Positions 45,223 through 53,592 of a DNA stretch of 64,000 nucleotides are shown here, piece after piece. Position numbers and translations under genes: made by a program. This DNA comes from Dactylosporangium sp. AC04546. Its GTDB lineage: Bacteria > Actinomycetota > Actinomycetes > Mycobacteriales > Micromonosporaceae. The notes under the pieces are model-generated. The model was not told the DNA's origin and ran no database searches. It saw only the letters and a list, made by a program, of their open reading frames with translations. Each line of letters opens with the position of its first letter. The stretch's first letter is position 1. The stretch lies in assembly GCF_022095675.1 (NCBI RefSeq), contig NZ_JAHYSG010000016.1, positions 80,832 through 144,831 of the forward strand. The letters run 5' to 3'.

Positions 45223-45977
45223 CCGAGGTCCCTCGTCTCCAGGTGGGCCATCCGGGAGGCGATTTGCTCGGCGCCGCGGGGCTCCCGCAGCTCGTCGACG
45301 ATCGCGCCGTCGGCCAGGAACAGCACCCGGTCGGCGTGCGCCGCCGCGAGCGGGTCGTGGGTCACCATGACGACCGTCTGCGCGTGCCGGTCGACGGCCG
45401 AGCGCAGCAGCCGCAGCACCTCGCGCGAGGCCGTGTTGTCGAGCGCGCCGGTCGGCTCGTCGGCGAAGAGCACGGCCGGCTCGGTGACGAGCGCGCGAGC
45501 GATCGCCACCCGTTGCTGCTGGCCGCCTGACAGCTCGCTCGGCCGGTGCGTCGCCCGGTCGGCGAGGCCCACCTCCCGCAGCATCGAGCGGACCTGACCG
45601 GCGGCGGCGCGCCGACCGGCGAGGCGCAGCGGCAGCTCGACATTCTGCTCGGCGGTGAGCGCGCCGACCAGGTTGAACGCCTGGAACACGAACCCGACCC
45701 GCTCACGGCGCACCCGCGTCAACGCCTTCTCGGACAGGGGCGTGAGGTCGACGCCGTCGATGAGCACGCGTCCCTCGGTCACCCGGTCGAGCCCGGCCGC
45801 GCAGTGCAGCAGCGTCGACTTGCCCGAACCGGACGGGCCCATCACGGCGGTGAAGCTCGCCGGGGCGAACCCGACGGTGATGTGGTCGAGCGCGGTCACC
45901 GTGTGCTCGCCGGCGCCGAAGCGACGGGTCACGGACCACAGCTCGACGGCTTGGCGGGTCTGCAGTGTCGTTGTCAC
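45219..45977 (-). CDS. MacB/LolD-type ABC transporter ATP-binding protein
   Basis: A 252-aa ATPase: Walker A GPSGSGKST, Q-loop FVFQAFNL, signature LSGGQQQRVAIARAL, Walker B AVLFADEPTGALD, switch H in VMVTHDP. The layout is that of the LolD/MacB/BceA family partnering with FtsX-type permeases. I use GTG 45977 (TTTLQTRQAVELW); a TTG at 45989 would add four residues. It is translationally coupled to the permease. The divergent two-component genes recall BceRS-BceAB antibiotic-sensing modules, but the kinase here is NarL-type. Confidence 0.93.
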   Translation of the reverse strand: MTTTLQTRQAVELWSVTRRFGAGEHTVTALDHITVGFAPASFTAVMGPSGSGKSTLLHCAAGLDRVTEGRVLIDGVDLTPLSEKALTRVRRERVGFVFQAFNLVGALTAEQNVELPLRLAGRRAAAGQVRSMLREVGLADRATHRPSELSGGQQQRVAIARALVTEPAVLFADEPTGALDNTASREVLRLLRSAVDRHAQTVVMVTHDPLAAAHADRVLFLADGAIVDELREPRGAEQIASRMAHLETRDLG

Positions 45978-45997
45978 GGGTTCGAGCAAACCGGTTC

Positions 45998-46064
45998 GGA
46001 GCAGCGAGCACAGTCGAGCAGAGTCGACTCTTTGTAGTAGACCCTGCTCTACTGTGCCTGCTCC
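45998..46064. promoter_or_regulatory. Long inverted repeat between ABC transporter and two-component genes
   Basis: Left arm 45998-46023 and right arm 46042-46064 are complementary over GGAGCAG, GCACAGT and GAGCAG blocks, with one mismatch and a 3-nt bulge. The left arm also contains a 10-bp direct repeat (GAGCACAGTC, GAGCAGAGTC). It is the likely binding region of the response regulator, controlling both directions. Confidence 0.65.
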
Positions 46065-46087
46065 GCGCCGGCGGTACCGTCGCGTCT

Positions 46088-47320
46088 GTGCCAGTCCGAT
46101 CCGCCTTCGAAGCGCTGCACATGCGCCCCACCAAGCTCCTCACGTCGCGATGGCCGTGGCGCTCGTTCGCCTATGTCGCCACGAGCGCCGTGCTGGGGCT
46201 CGCCACCCTGGGTGTGCTCACGGCGCTGCTCGTGCTGGGCGCGTTGTTCAGCGTCGTGGTGGTGGGGCTGGCGGCCTTCGTGGCGATCGCGCTGTCCGGC
46301 CTCGCCGTCGCCCGGATCGAGCGGTGGCGCATCACGCTCGTCGAGGGCGAGGAGCTGCCCGACCCGCACCGCGCGCCGGACGAGCCGGGCTTCCGCGCCT
46401 GGGTCTGGTTCCGGCTGAAGGAGGCGGCGACCTGGCGCGAGCTGGGCTATGCGATGGCGCTGGTCTCGATCATGTGCTGGCTCGACTCGCTCGTCATCGC
46501 CCTGGGCGTCTACGTGCTGTTCGCGCTGTGGTTCGCGCCGTTCTACATCGACGACGTGCCGCTGGTCTGGACGCTGTCGATGTCGGCGTTCGGGTTCGTC
46601 GTCGCGGTGCTGTATGCCTACGGGCTGATCGCCTGGGCCGTCGCCCGGGCCGCGGTCACCCGCGCGGTGCTCGGGCCGCGCGACGACGACCCGCGGATGA
46701 TCGAGCTCAACCGGTCGCGCGCAAGGCTGGTCGACGCCTTCGAGATCGAGCGGCGGCGGATCGAGCGCGACCTGCACGACGGCGCGCAGCAGCGCCTGGT
46801 CGCGCTCAACATCGAGCTCGGGCTTGCCCGGCTCGAGCTGCCCGAGGGTTCGGCGGCGGCCGCGTCGGTCGAGCGTGCGCACCGGCTGACCAGGGAGGCG
46901 CTCGACGACCTGCGGGAGCTGATCCGCGGGGTGCATCCGAAGATCCTCACCGACCGGGGCCTGGATGCCGCGCTGCACGAGGTCGCCGACCGGGCGGCGG
47001 TGCCGGTCGACCTGGACCTGAGCCTGCCCGACCGGCTGCCGCAGCACGTGGAGGTCGCGGCGTATTTCGCGGTGGTCGAGGCGCTGACCAACGTGACCAA
47101 GCACAGCAGCGCCAAGCGCGCGAAGGTGGCGGCGTCGGTGCGTTACGGGCGGCTGAGCGTGCAGGTGCGCGACGATGGGCAGGGCGGCGCGGATCCGACG
47201 CGTGGCACCGGCCTCACCGGGCTGGTCGACCGGGTCGCGGCCATTGACGGCAAGGTGGCGTTGGCCAGTCCGCCAGGCGGGCCGACGGTGGTGCATGTGG
47301 AGATTCCGTGCGAATTGTGA
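46088..47320 (+). CDS. NarL-type sensor histidine kinase
   Basis: A 410-aa kinase with four or so N-terminal membrane helices in two pairs (about 25-80 and 125-190), no extracellular domain to speak of, then HisKA_3 with the phospho-acceptor His230 in IERDLHDGAQQRLVAL, and a HATPase domain (EALTNVTKHSSAKR N-box, DDGQGGADPTRGTGL G-box). The intramembrane-sensing shape fits kinases linked to ABC transporters. GTG 46088 lies 7 nt after TACCGT: leaderless. It overlaps the response-regulator gene by 13 nt. Confidence 0.93.
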   Translation: MPVRSAFEALHMRPTKLLTSRWPWRSFAYVATSAVLGLATLGVLTALLVLGALFSVVVVGLAAFVAIALSGLAVARIERWRITLVEGEELPDPHRAPDEPGFRAWVWFRLKEAATWRELGYAMALVSIMCWLDSLVIALGVYVLFALWFAPFYIDDVPLVWTLSMSAFGFVVAVLYAYGLIAWAVARAAVTRAVLGPRDDDPRMIELNRSRARLVDAFEIERRRIERDLHDGAQQRLVALNIELGLARLELPEGSAAAASVERAHRLTREALDDLRELIRGVHPKILTDRGLDAALHEVADRAAVPVDLDLSLPDRLPQHVEVAAYFAVVEALTNVTKHSSAKRAKVAASVRYGRLSVQVRDDGQGGADPTRGTGLTGLVDRVAAIDGKVALASPPGGPTVVHVEIPCEL

Positions 47321-47952
47321 TCGCCGAGGACGGCGTGCTCATCCGGGAGGGCATCACCGGACTGCTGACCCGGTTCGGCCATGAGGTGGCCGCCGCGGTC
47401 GGCGACGCCGGGGCGTTGACGGCGGCCGTCGAGGAGCATCGGCCCGATCTCGTCGTGACCGACGTCCGGATGCCGCCCACGTTCAGCGACGAGGGGCTGC
47501 AGGCGGCGATCGCGCTGCGGAAGGCGCATCCGCGGCTGGCGGTGCTGGTGCTGAGTCAGTACATCGAACAGACCTACGCGAAGGAATTACTGGAGTCGGC
47601 GCGGCGCGGCGGCGTCGGCTATCTGCTGAAGGACCGCATCGGCGACGTCGCGGAGTTCGCCGACGCGGTCGAGCGGGTGGCCACCGGGCACACGGTCATG
47701 GACCCGGAGGTGGTGGGGCAGCTGCTCGGCCGCCGGCGGGACCCGCTGGCCCGGTTGACGCCCAAGGAGCGGCAGGTGCTCGGGCTGATGGCCGAGGGCC
47801 GGTCCAACGCGGCCATCGCCCGCACGCTAACGGTCACCGACGCGGCCGTCGCCAAGCACATCGGCAACGTGTTCGCGAAGCTCGACCTGCCGGCCAACGA
47901 CGACGACCAGCACCGCCGCGTGCGCGCGGTGCTGGAGTACCTCCGAGGGTGA
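47308..47952 (+). CDS. NarL/LuxR-type response regulator
   Basis: A 214-aa regulator: receiver domain with acidic AED at 6-8, phospho-acceptor Asp52 in VVTDVRMP, and the conserved Lys in GYLLKDRIGD. LuxR-type helix-turn-helix at about 150-205: LTPKERQVLGLMAEGRSNAAIARTLTVTDAAVAKHIGNVFAKL. Partner of the preceding kinase (13-nt overlap). It probably binds the inverted repeat at 45998-46064 and controls the ABC transporter and itself. Confidence 0.94.
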   Translation: MRIVIAEDGVLIREGITGLLTRFGHEVAAAVGDAGALTAAVEEHRPDLVVTDVRMPPTFSDEGLQAAIALRKAHPRLAVLVLSQYIEQTYAKELLESARRGGVGYLLKDRIGDVAEFADAVERVATGHTVMDPEVVGQLLGRRRDPLARLTPKERQVLGLMAEGRSNAAIARTLTVTDAAVAKHIGNVFAKLDLPANDDDQHRRVRAVLEYLRG

Positions 47953-48035
47953 CCGGTGCCGCAGCGCATGCGGGAAGGGCGCGCGCCTGACGAACCTGAC
48001 CAGAAACTGTCAGACCCGGTGCGTAGGGTGTCGCT

Positions 48036-49256
48036 ATGACCACGCCACAGCAGCCAGCCTCCACGAGCGACGAGCCGTGGCCGGTTCGTGTGGTCAGCCA
48101 GAAGATCGGCGCCTGGATCAGCAAGCTCGGCTGGATCTGGGTCGACGGGCAGGTCGCCCAGATCACCCGCCGCCCGGGCACCAACACGGTGTTCCTCACG
48201 CTGCGCGACCCGTCCGCCGACCTGAGCCTGACCGTGACGACCAACCGTGACGTGGTCGACCTCGGGGCGCCCAACCTCACCGACGGGGCGCGGATCGTCG
48301 TGCACGCGCGCCCGGAGTTCTATGCGGCCCGTGGGTCGCTGAGCCTGCGGGCCGACGAGATCCGGCAGGTCGGGCTGGGTGAGCTGCTCGCCCGGCTGGA
48401 GCAGGTGAAGAAGCTGCTGGCGGCCGAGGGGCTGTTCGACCGGGCGCGCAAGCGGCGGCTGCCGTTCCTGCCGGCCCGGGTCGGGCTGATCACCGGGCGG
48501 GCCAGCGCCGCCGAGCGGGACGTGCTCACCAACGCGCGGCGGCGGTGGCCGACGGTCGACTTCCGGGTGATCAACGTGGCCGTGCAGGGGCCGTCGGCGG
48601 TTCCGCAGATCATCGACGCTCTGGCGGTGCTCGACCGCGACGAGACGATCGACGTGATCGTGCTCGCGCGCGGGGGTGGCTCGACGGAGGACCTGCTGCC
48701 GTTCTCCGACGAGGCGCTGTGCCGAGCCGTGTTCGCCTGCCGGACGCCGGTCGTGTCCGCCGTCGGGCACGAGACCGACGTCCCGCTCGTCGACTTCGTC
48801 GCCGACGTGCGCGCGTCGACGCCGACCGACGCCGCCAAGCGGATCGTGCCCGACCTCAACGACGAGCTGCGGCTGATCGGCCAGGCCAAGCAGCGGCTCG
48901 ACCGGGCGCTGCGCGGGCTGCTCGACCGGGAGCAGCACCGGCTCGACCTGATCCGGTCGCGGCCCTCGATCGCCCGGCCGCTCACCATGGTCGACAGCCG
49001 CGCCGCCGAGGTGTCCGCGCTCCGCGACCGGGCGAGCCGCAACCTGAGCCACCGGCTCGACCGGGCCGGCGCCGAGCTCGGGCACACGCTCGCCCGCCTG
49101 CGCACGCTGTCGCCGTCCGCGACGCTCCAGCGCGGCTATGCGATCGTCCAGCGCGAGGACGGCGCCGTGGTCCGGGCGCCGCGCGAGGTGTCGGCCAAAG
49201 ACCAGCTCCGCATCCGGCTCGCCGACGGCGAGCTGACCGCGACCGTCAACGAGTGA
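48036..49256 (+). CDS. xseA: Exodeoxyribonuclease VII large subunit
   Basis: A 406-aa XseA that, with XseB, degrades single-stranded DNA in repair. An N-terminal OB-fold ([24 protein letters not shown]), the catalytic domain ([70 protein letters not shown]) and a C-terminal coiled coil are present; ends [13 protein letters not shown] 48036 is 6 nt from TAGGGT, so leaderless. Followed 17 bp later by a small GNAT-like gene and then xseB. Confidence 0.96.
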   Translation: MTTPQQPASTSDEPWPVRVVSQKIGAWISKLGWIWVDGQVAQITRRPGTNTVFLTLRDPSADLSLTVTTNRDVVDLGAPNLTDGARIVVHARPEFYAARGSLSLRADEIRQVGLGELLARLEQVKKLLAAEGLFDRARKRRLPFLPARVGLITGRASAAERDVLTNARRRWPTVDFRVINVAVQGPSAVPQIIDALAVLDRDETIDVIVLARGGGSTEDLLPFSDEALCRAVFACRTPVVSAVGHETDVPLVDFVADVRASTPTDAAKRIVPDLNDELRLIGQAKQRLDRALRGLLDREQHRLDLIRSRPSIARPLTMVDSRAAEVSALRDRASRNLSHRLDRAGAELGHTLARLRTLSPSATLQRGYAIVQREDGAVVRAPREVSAKDQLRIRLADGELTATVNE

Positions 49257-49273
49257 GACCGGGGGAGGGTTTC

Positions 49274-49579
49274 GTGTCGCTGCGCATCCAGGAGTGTCTG
49301 CTGGCGAGTGCCAGCAACGGGCCGTTCACCGTGACGGTCGGCGGTGGGGCCGCGGTCGCCGTGCGCGACGGCATCAGCGAGGTGGCGGGCATCGCGGTCC
49401 GGCTGAAGTACGAGCGCCGCGGCATCGGCGGCGCGCTGACCCTGAACCTGACCCGGGCCGCCCACGCCGCGGGCGCGACACTGGTGTTCCTGACCCCCGG
49501 CGGTGACGCGCAGGAGCGGGTCTCTTCAAGAGTGGGCTACCGACGCACCGATTCGGTGCTGTTCCTGTCGAAGGAGTAG
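49274..49579 (+). CDS. Reduced GNAT-like protein (internally truncated)
   Basis: A 101-aa ORF between xseA and xseB. The second half has the GNAT acetyl-CoA motif (RLKYERRGIGGALTLNL) and the end of the fold (VFLTPGGDAQERVSSRVGYRRTDSVLFL). The first 40 residues (SLRIQECLLASASNGPFTV) look like the beginning of the same protein. A normal GNAT would need at least 140 residues, so the substrate-binding middle appears deleted in frame. GTG 49274 has a good GGGGGAGGG upstream. It may be non-functional but the frame is intact. Confidence 0.65.
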   Translation: MSLRIQECLLASASNGPFTVTVGGGAAVAVRDGISEVAGIAVRLKYERRGIGGALTLNLTRAAHAAGATLVFLTPGGDAQERVSSRVGYRRTDSVLFLSKE

Positions 49580-49585
49580 GCGGAG

Positions 49586-49786
49586 ATGACCGAGCCGAAG
49601 ACGGACGGCCCCGAGCTGTCGTACGAGCAGGCCCGCGCCGAGCTCGCCACCGTCGTGGAGAAGCTGGAGTCGGGCGGCACCACGCTCGAAGAGTCCCTGG
49701 CCTTATGGGAGCGCGGCGAGCAGCTCGCGGTCGTCTGCCAGCGCTGGCTCGACGCCGCCCGCGCCCGCCTCACGGCTTCGTCATAG
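49586..49786 (+). CDS. xseB: Exodeoxyribonuclease VII small subunit
   Basis: A 66-aa helical protein: SYEQARAELATVVEKLESGGTTLEESLALWERGEQL is the XseB signature. Binds the XseA coiled coil. ATG 49586 comes 6 bp after the small GNAT-like gene, in the xseA operon. The last 17 bp overlap the opposing TetR gene. Confidence 0.95.
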   Translation: MTEPKTDGPELSYEQARAELATVVEKLESGGTTLEESLALWERGEQLAVVCQRWLDAARARLTASS

Positions 49787-50471
49787 GGATGCCGATGTAG
49801 CGGGCCTGGGCCTGCATCTGGTGGTCGAAGAACGCGGCCGGCGTCGTCACCGTGTTCTGGAGCTGGCCGAAGATCTCGAAGCTCACCTGGCCGAAGAGCA
49901 TCACCCAGGCCGACAGCGCCCGGGCCACGACCCGTAGCGGCGCGTCGGGAGCGATCGCCTCGCTGATGCGCCGGATGTCCCGCTCCACCTCGGGGCCGGG
50001 GAGTGGGTCGTCGTTGTCCGGGATCGCGCCCGACACGAAGCCGTCCTGGACGATCGTGCCCAGGACCGTCGCCGCCCGCGTCGCGGCCGCCACCGTGTCC
50101 TGCGGCGCCCGGTAGCCGGGGACCGGGCTGCCGTAGATGAGCGCGTACTCGTGAGGGTGCGCCACCGCCCAGGTCCGCACCGCCGTGCACATCGCCATCC
50201 ACCGGGCGTGCAGCGCTTCGCGCGGCACCTGCGCCTCGGCCTGCTCCACCGTCGAGCCCAGCGCGTTGTAGGCATCGAGGATCAACGCCGTCAGCAGGTC
50301 GTCCCGGCTCGCGAAGTACCGGTAGACAGCCGACGACACCATCCCCAGGTCGCGGGCGACGGCGCGCAGCGACAGGTTCGCGCCCTCCGTCGCCAGCTGC
50401 TGCCGCGCGATCTCCTTGATCTCGTCGATCATCTCCGCCCGGACCCGGGCACGCAGTGAGGTCGCCTTCAT
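49770..50471 (-). CDS. TetR-family transcriptional regulator
   Basis: A 233-aa regulator: N-terminal helix-turn-helix (LSLRAVARDLGMVSSAVYRYFASRDDLLTALI, about 33-65) with a WHG/TetR_C-type ligand-binding domain. It is divergent from an NAD(P)-dependent oxidoreductase, and two symmetric GAGCANTGCTC sites lie between them. It probably represses both itself and that gene until a small ligand binds. ATG 50471 begins KATSLRARVRAEM. Confidence 0.93.
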   Translation of the reverse strand: MKATSLRARVRAEMIDEIKEIARQQLATEGANLSLRAVARDLGMVSSAVYRYFASRDDLLTALILDAYNALGSTVEQAEAQVPREALHARWMAMCTAVRTWAVAHPHEYALIYGSPVPGYRAPQDTVAAATRAATVLGTIVQDGFVSGAIPDNDDPLPGPEVERDIRRISEAIAPDAPLRVVARALSAWVMLFGQVSFEIFGQLQNTVTTPAAFFDHQMQAQARYIGIPMTKP

Positions 50472-50492
50472 GCCTCCATGTTCGCATGCTCT

Positions 50493-50550
50493 GTTGCGTG
50501 AGCAGTGCTCTCGGTCTTATGCTCTAAATCGAGAGCACTGCTCACACAAC
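50493..50550. promoter_or_regulatory. Paired TetR operator and promoter
   Basis: Arms 50493-50513 and 50530-50550 form a 21-bp inverted repeat with one mismatch. Each arm holds its own 11-bp palindrome, GAGCA-G-TGCTC (50500-50510) and GAGCA-C-TGCTC (50533-50543), 33 bp centre to centre. A possible promoter TTGCGT (50494-50499) / TATGCT (50518-50523), spacer 18, is embedded, so two repressor dimers on the same DNA face would block it. Confidence 0.75.
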
Positions 50551-50562
50551 GGGAGGCCGGAA

Positions 50563-51483
50563 ATGCACGTCATCGTCGGAGCCGGATCCATCGGTACCGC
50601 CATCGCCGAAGAGCTGGCAGCGGCCGGGACCCCGTCCACGGTCGTCACCAGGAGCGGCAGCGGGCCGGTGCATCCGCTGGTCAAGCGGACCGCCGCCGAC
50701 GTATCGGACGCGGCGGCGTTCCGGAAGGTCGCCAAGGGGGCGACGGTGATCTACAACTGCGTGAACCCGCCGTACCACGCGTGGCCCAAGGAGTGGCCGC
50801 CGATCTCGCGGTCCATGATCACGGCCGCCGAGGAGAACGACGCGGTGCTGGCGATCACCGGGAACCTGTACGGCTACGGGCCGGTCGACCGGCCGATGAC
50901 CGAGGACATGCCGCTGGCGGCGACCAGTGTCAAGGGCCGCGTGCGGGCGGCGATGTGGGAGGAGGCGCTGGCCGCGCCGATCCGGACGCTCGAGGTGCGG
51001 GCGTCGGACTACATCGGTCCGCGGTACACGATCATGGAGATGACGCTGCCGGCGATGCGGGCCGGGAAGACGGCCTGGGTGCCGGGGGCGCTGGACGTGC
51101 CGCACTCGTACACGTACGTGGGCGACGTGGCCCACACGCTGGTCGAGCTCGCGTCGGACCAGCGGGCCTGGGGCAAGGCCTGGCACGCGCCGACAGCCCC
51201 GCCGCTCACCGCCCGCGAGATCCTGACCAGGCTGGCGAAGGTGGCCGGGCTGCCGGCGCCGCGGCTGCGCTCCTACCCGCTGCTGGCGGTGCGGGCCGCG
51301 GCGCTGACCGACAAGTTCGTCAAGGAGTTCCTCGAGGTGCGGTACCAGCACGTCCGCCCGTTCGTGCTCGACTCCGAGAGGGTCAGGGCGACGTTCGGGC
51401 TGACGTACACGCCGCTCGACGAGGCGCTCTACAGGACCGCGGTGGGCTCGGAGAAGGTGCCGTCGAAGTCCACCAGCGAGTAG
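50563..51483 (+). CDS. NAD(P)-dependent epimerase/reductase (atypical SDR)
   Basis: A 306-aa Rossmann protein of the NAD-dependent epimerase/dehydratase group. The cofactor loop is [16 protein letters not shown], followed by [17 protein letters not shown] and [14 protein letters not shown], and a mid-region [13 protein letters not shown]; the Tyr-x3-Lys is not in the canonical form. It probably acts as a quinone/NADPH-type or small-molecule reductase. ATG 50563 has GGGAGG upstream. Induction via the TetR operator suggests a detoxifying role (inference). The 3' end overlaps glpX by 55 bp. Confidence 0.85.
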   Translation: MHVIVGAGSIGTAIAEELAAAGTPSTVVTRSGSGPVHPLVKRTAADVSDAAAFRKVAKGATVIYNCVNPPYHAWPKEWPPISRSMITAAEENDAVLAITGNLYGYGPVDRPMTEDMPLAATSVKGRVRAAMWEEALAAPIRTLEVRASDYIGPRYTIMEMTLPAMRAGKTAWVPGALDVPHSYTYVGDVAHTLVELASDQRAWGKAWHAPTAPPLTAREILTRLAKVAGLPAPRLRSYPLLAVRAAALTDKFVKEFLEVRYQHVRPFVLDSERVRATFGLTYTPLDEALYRTAVGSEKVPSKSTSE

Positions 51484-52445
51484 GCGCGCAGCTTCTCCAG
51501 GCGGTGGAACGAGTCGATCCAGCGGATCGTGCCGGAGCGCGAGCGCATGACGATGGACTGGGTGTACGCACCGCCGGAGCGGTAACGGACGCCCTTGAGC
51601 AGGTCGCCGCTGGTCACACCGGTCGCGCAGAAGAACATGTTGTCGCCGCCGACGAGGTCGTCGGTGTGCAGCACGCGCGACAGGTCGTGGCCGGCGGCGA
51701 TCGCCGTGTCCCGCTCGGCGTCGTCCCGCGGCCACAGCTTGGCCTGGATCGCGCCGCCCATGCACTTGAGGGCGACGGCGGCCACGATGCCTTCAGGTGT
51801 ACCGCCGATGCCCATCAGGACATCCGTCTCGCTGCCCTCGCGGGCGGCGCTGATCGCGCCGGCGATGTCGCCGTCGGAGATGAACCGGATGCGGGCCCCG
51901 GTCTGGCGCACCTGCTGGATCAGCTGCTCGTGCCGCGGCCGGTCGAGGACGCAGACGGTCAGCTCGGACACGCTGGAGCGCTTGACCCGGGCGATGCGCT
52001 TGAGGTTCTCCTCGACGCCGGCCTCGATGTCGATCACGTCGGCGCACTCGGGGCCCACAGCGAGCTTCTCCATGTAGAAGACGGCGCTCGGGTCGAACAT
52101 CGCGCCCCGCTCGGCGACGGCGAGCACGGCCAGGGCGTTGGGCATGCCCTTGCTCATCAGCGTCGTGCCGTCGACCGGGTCCACGGCCACGTCGACCTCC
52201 GGCCCGGTGCCGTCGCCGACGCGCTCGCCGTTGTACAGCATCGGGGCGTTGTCCTTCTCGCCCTCGCCGATCACCACGACCCCCTGCATGGGGACCGAGT
52301 TGATCAGCAGGCGCATCGCGTCGACGGCTGCTCCGTCGCCGCCGTTCTTATCACCCCGCCCCACCCAGCGACCGGCGGCCATTGCCGCCGCCTCGGTGAC
52401 CCGGACCAGGTCAAGGGCCAGGTTGCGATCCATCTCACGGCTCAT
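51429..52445 (-). CDS. glpX: Class II fructose-1,6-bisphosphatase
   Basis: GlpX dephosphorylates fructose 1,6-bisphosphate in gluconeogenesis; 338 aa. Lithium/metal-type motifs are visible: [44 protein letters not shown] and [18 protein letters not shown]. It works together with pckG at 59613. ATG 52445 begins [17 protein letters not shown]. Divergent from the DUF4245 gene, as is usual in actinomycetes. A perfect palindrome at 52567 lies in between. Confidence 0.96.
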   Translation of the reverse strand: MSREMDRNLALDLVRVTEAAAMAAGRWVGRGDKNGGDGAAVDAMRLLINSVPMQGVVVIGEGEKDNAPMLYNGERVGDGTGPEVDVAVDPVDGTTLMSKGMPNALAVLAVAERGAMFDPSAVFYMEKLAVGPECADVIDIEAGVEENLKRIARVKRSSVSELTVCVLDRPRHEQLIQQVRQTGARIRFISDGDIAGAISAAREGSETDVLMGIGGTPEGIVAAVALKCMGGAIQAKLWPRDDAERDTAIAAGHDLSRVLHTDDLVGGDNMFFCATGVTSGDLLKGVRYRSGGAYTQSIVMRSRSGTIRWIDSFHRLEKLRAYSLVDFDGTFSEPTAVL

Positions 52446-52566
52446 TGCGGCACTCCTCGCGCATCGTTGCGTGGGCGTGGTTCACGGCTGTATCCGTCAT
52501 GGTGTCAGGCCATGCGTCTGAACGCTCGTTCGCTCGCCAATGCGTGGGCCATTTCATGCTGCACTC

Positions 52567-52584
52567 CCCACTGTTTGCAGTGGG
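52567..52584. promoter_or_regulatory. Palindrome between glpX and DUF4245
   Basis: CCCACTG (52567-52573) TTTG CAGTGGG (52578-52584) is a perfect 7-bp-arm palindrome in the 163-bp divergent region. It may be an operator or a small hairpin. Confidence 0.45.
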
Positions 52585-52608
52585 ATTCCGATCGGTCACG
52601 ATGGGAGG

Positions 52609-53145
52609 GTGGAGACCGAGACCGAAACCGCAGCAGCACCGCAGCCGCGCGCCGGGCGCCGGCCGCGGGACATGGCACTGTCCATGATCGTTCTGCTGGT
52701 CCCGGTGTTCCTGCTGGTGGTGTTCTACCGTTTCCTCGGCAACGAGTCGCCCCCGGCCGTCGACACGACCGAGGTCTACGGCTCGGTCCAGCGCGCCGGG
52801 CAGTTCGAGCTGCTCAAGCCCGAGGGCCTCCCCAGCGACTGGCGCATCGCGTCGGCCACCTACACCGACGGCGTGCTGCGGCTCGGCATCACGGCGCCCG
52901 ACGACGGGGCGATGCAGCTGGTGGAGAGCGCCAAGCCGACCGACGTCCTGGTCGCCGACGTGGTGGCGAAGGGCGCCAAGCCGGCGGACACGGTGATGAT
53001 CAACGGCATGGAGTGGCGGCGGTACTCCGACGCCCGTCCCGGCGAGCGGGCCCTGGTCCAGGTGAGCGGCGACCGGACGGTCGTCGTCGTCGGCCGGGCG
53101 AGCGACGCGCAGCTCACGCAGCTGGCCGGCAGCCTCAAGGCGTAG
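52609..53145 (+). CDS. DUF4245 membrane-anchored protein
   Basis: A 178-aa protein with a short acidic/Pro N-terminus, one membrane helix (MALSMIVLLVPVFLLVVFYRFL, about 23-44), and an extracytoplasmic DUF4245 domain (TTEVYGSVQRAGQF, VMINGMEWRRYSD, TVVVVGRASDAQLTQLA). It is conserved next to glpX in actinobacteria but of unknown function. GTG 52609 gives ETETETAAAPQP; it lies 6 nt after CACGAT. Confidence 0.88.
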   Translation: METETETAAAPQPRAGRRPRDMALSMIVLLVPVFLLVVFYRFLGNESPPAVDTTEVYGSVQRAGQFELLKPEGLPSDWRIASATYTDGVLRLGITAPDDGAMQLVESAKPTDVLVADVVAKGAKPADTVMINGMEWRRYSDARPGERALVQVSGDRTVVVVGRASDAQLTQLAGSLKA

Positions 53146-53226
53146 ACAGGCCGAAGCCGACCGCCGTCCCCGCGCCCTCGGTGGACTCGAGCGATCATGA
53201 GGCGTGGTCGAGGCGCGGCACGCGGT

Positions 53227-53550
53227 TCATCGCAGCACCTGCTCCAGGACGAGCTCGGCGGCCCTGCGGTCGGACACGTCCTGCGCGATCTCGACGAAGC
53301 CCCGGACCGAGCCGTCGGGATGCCGGACCGCGGTCAGCTGCCCGTGTGACCAGAAGCTGGGTCGAGGAGGTAGATGGCGCTCCTGCGCGCCGGCCGCGAC
53401 GTATGGCAGCGAGAGCGCCGGTAGCCCCAGCTTCTGGGCCTTGTCGAGCGTGGTCGCGACCTCGGGCGTGCCGGTGAGGTCGACGCCGGGCGCCATGGCC
53501 GCCGTGGTGGCGATCGTGCGGCCGGTCACCTGGAGACGGACGCCCACCAC
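53227..53550 (-). pseudogene. PAS-domain remnant
   Basis: A 107-aa frame whose end (SFWSHGQLTAVRHPDGSVRGFVEIAQDVSDRRAAE) is a PAS/PAC signature found in signalling proteins. The sequence before it (TGRTIATTAAMAPGVDLTG, RHLPPRPSFW) no longer forms a PAS domain. There is no kinase, GGDEF or other output domain before the stop at 53227, and no good start signal. It is most likely the eroded remainder of a PAS sensor gene. Confidence 0.5.
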
Positions 53551-53592
53551 GACCTGTTGATCGGCGGTGCGCGACGGGTGTTGAGGAGTTGC

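Noticed and set aside
41647..45597. Long plus-strand frames across ispH and the ABC operon
   Set aside because: Arg/Pro/His-rich shadows of genes with complete motifs on the minus strand.
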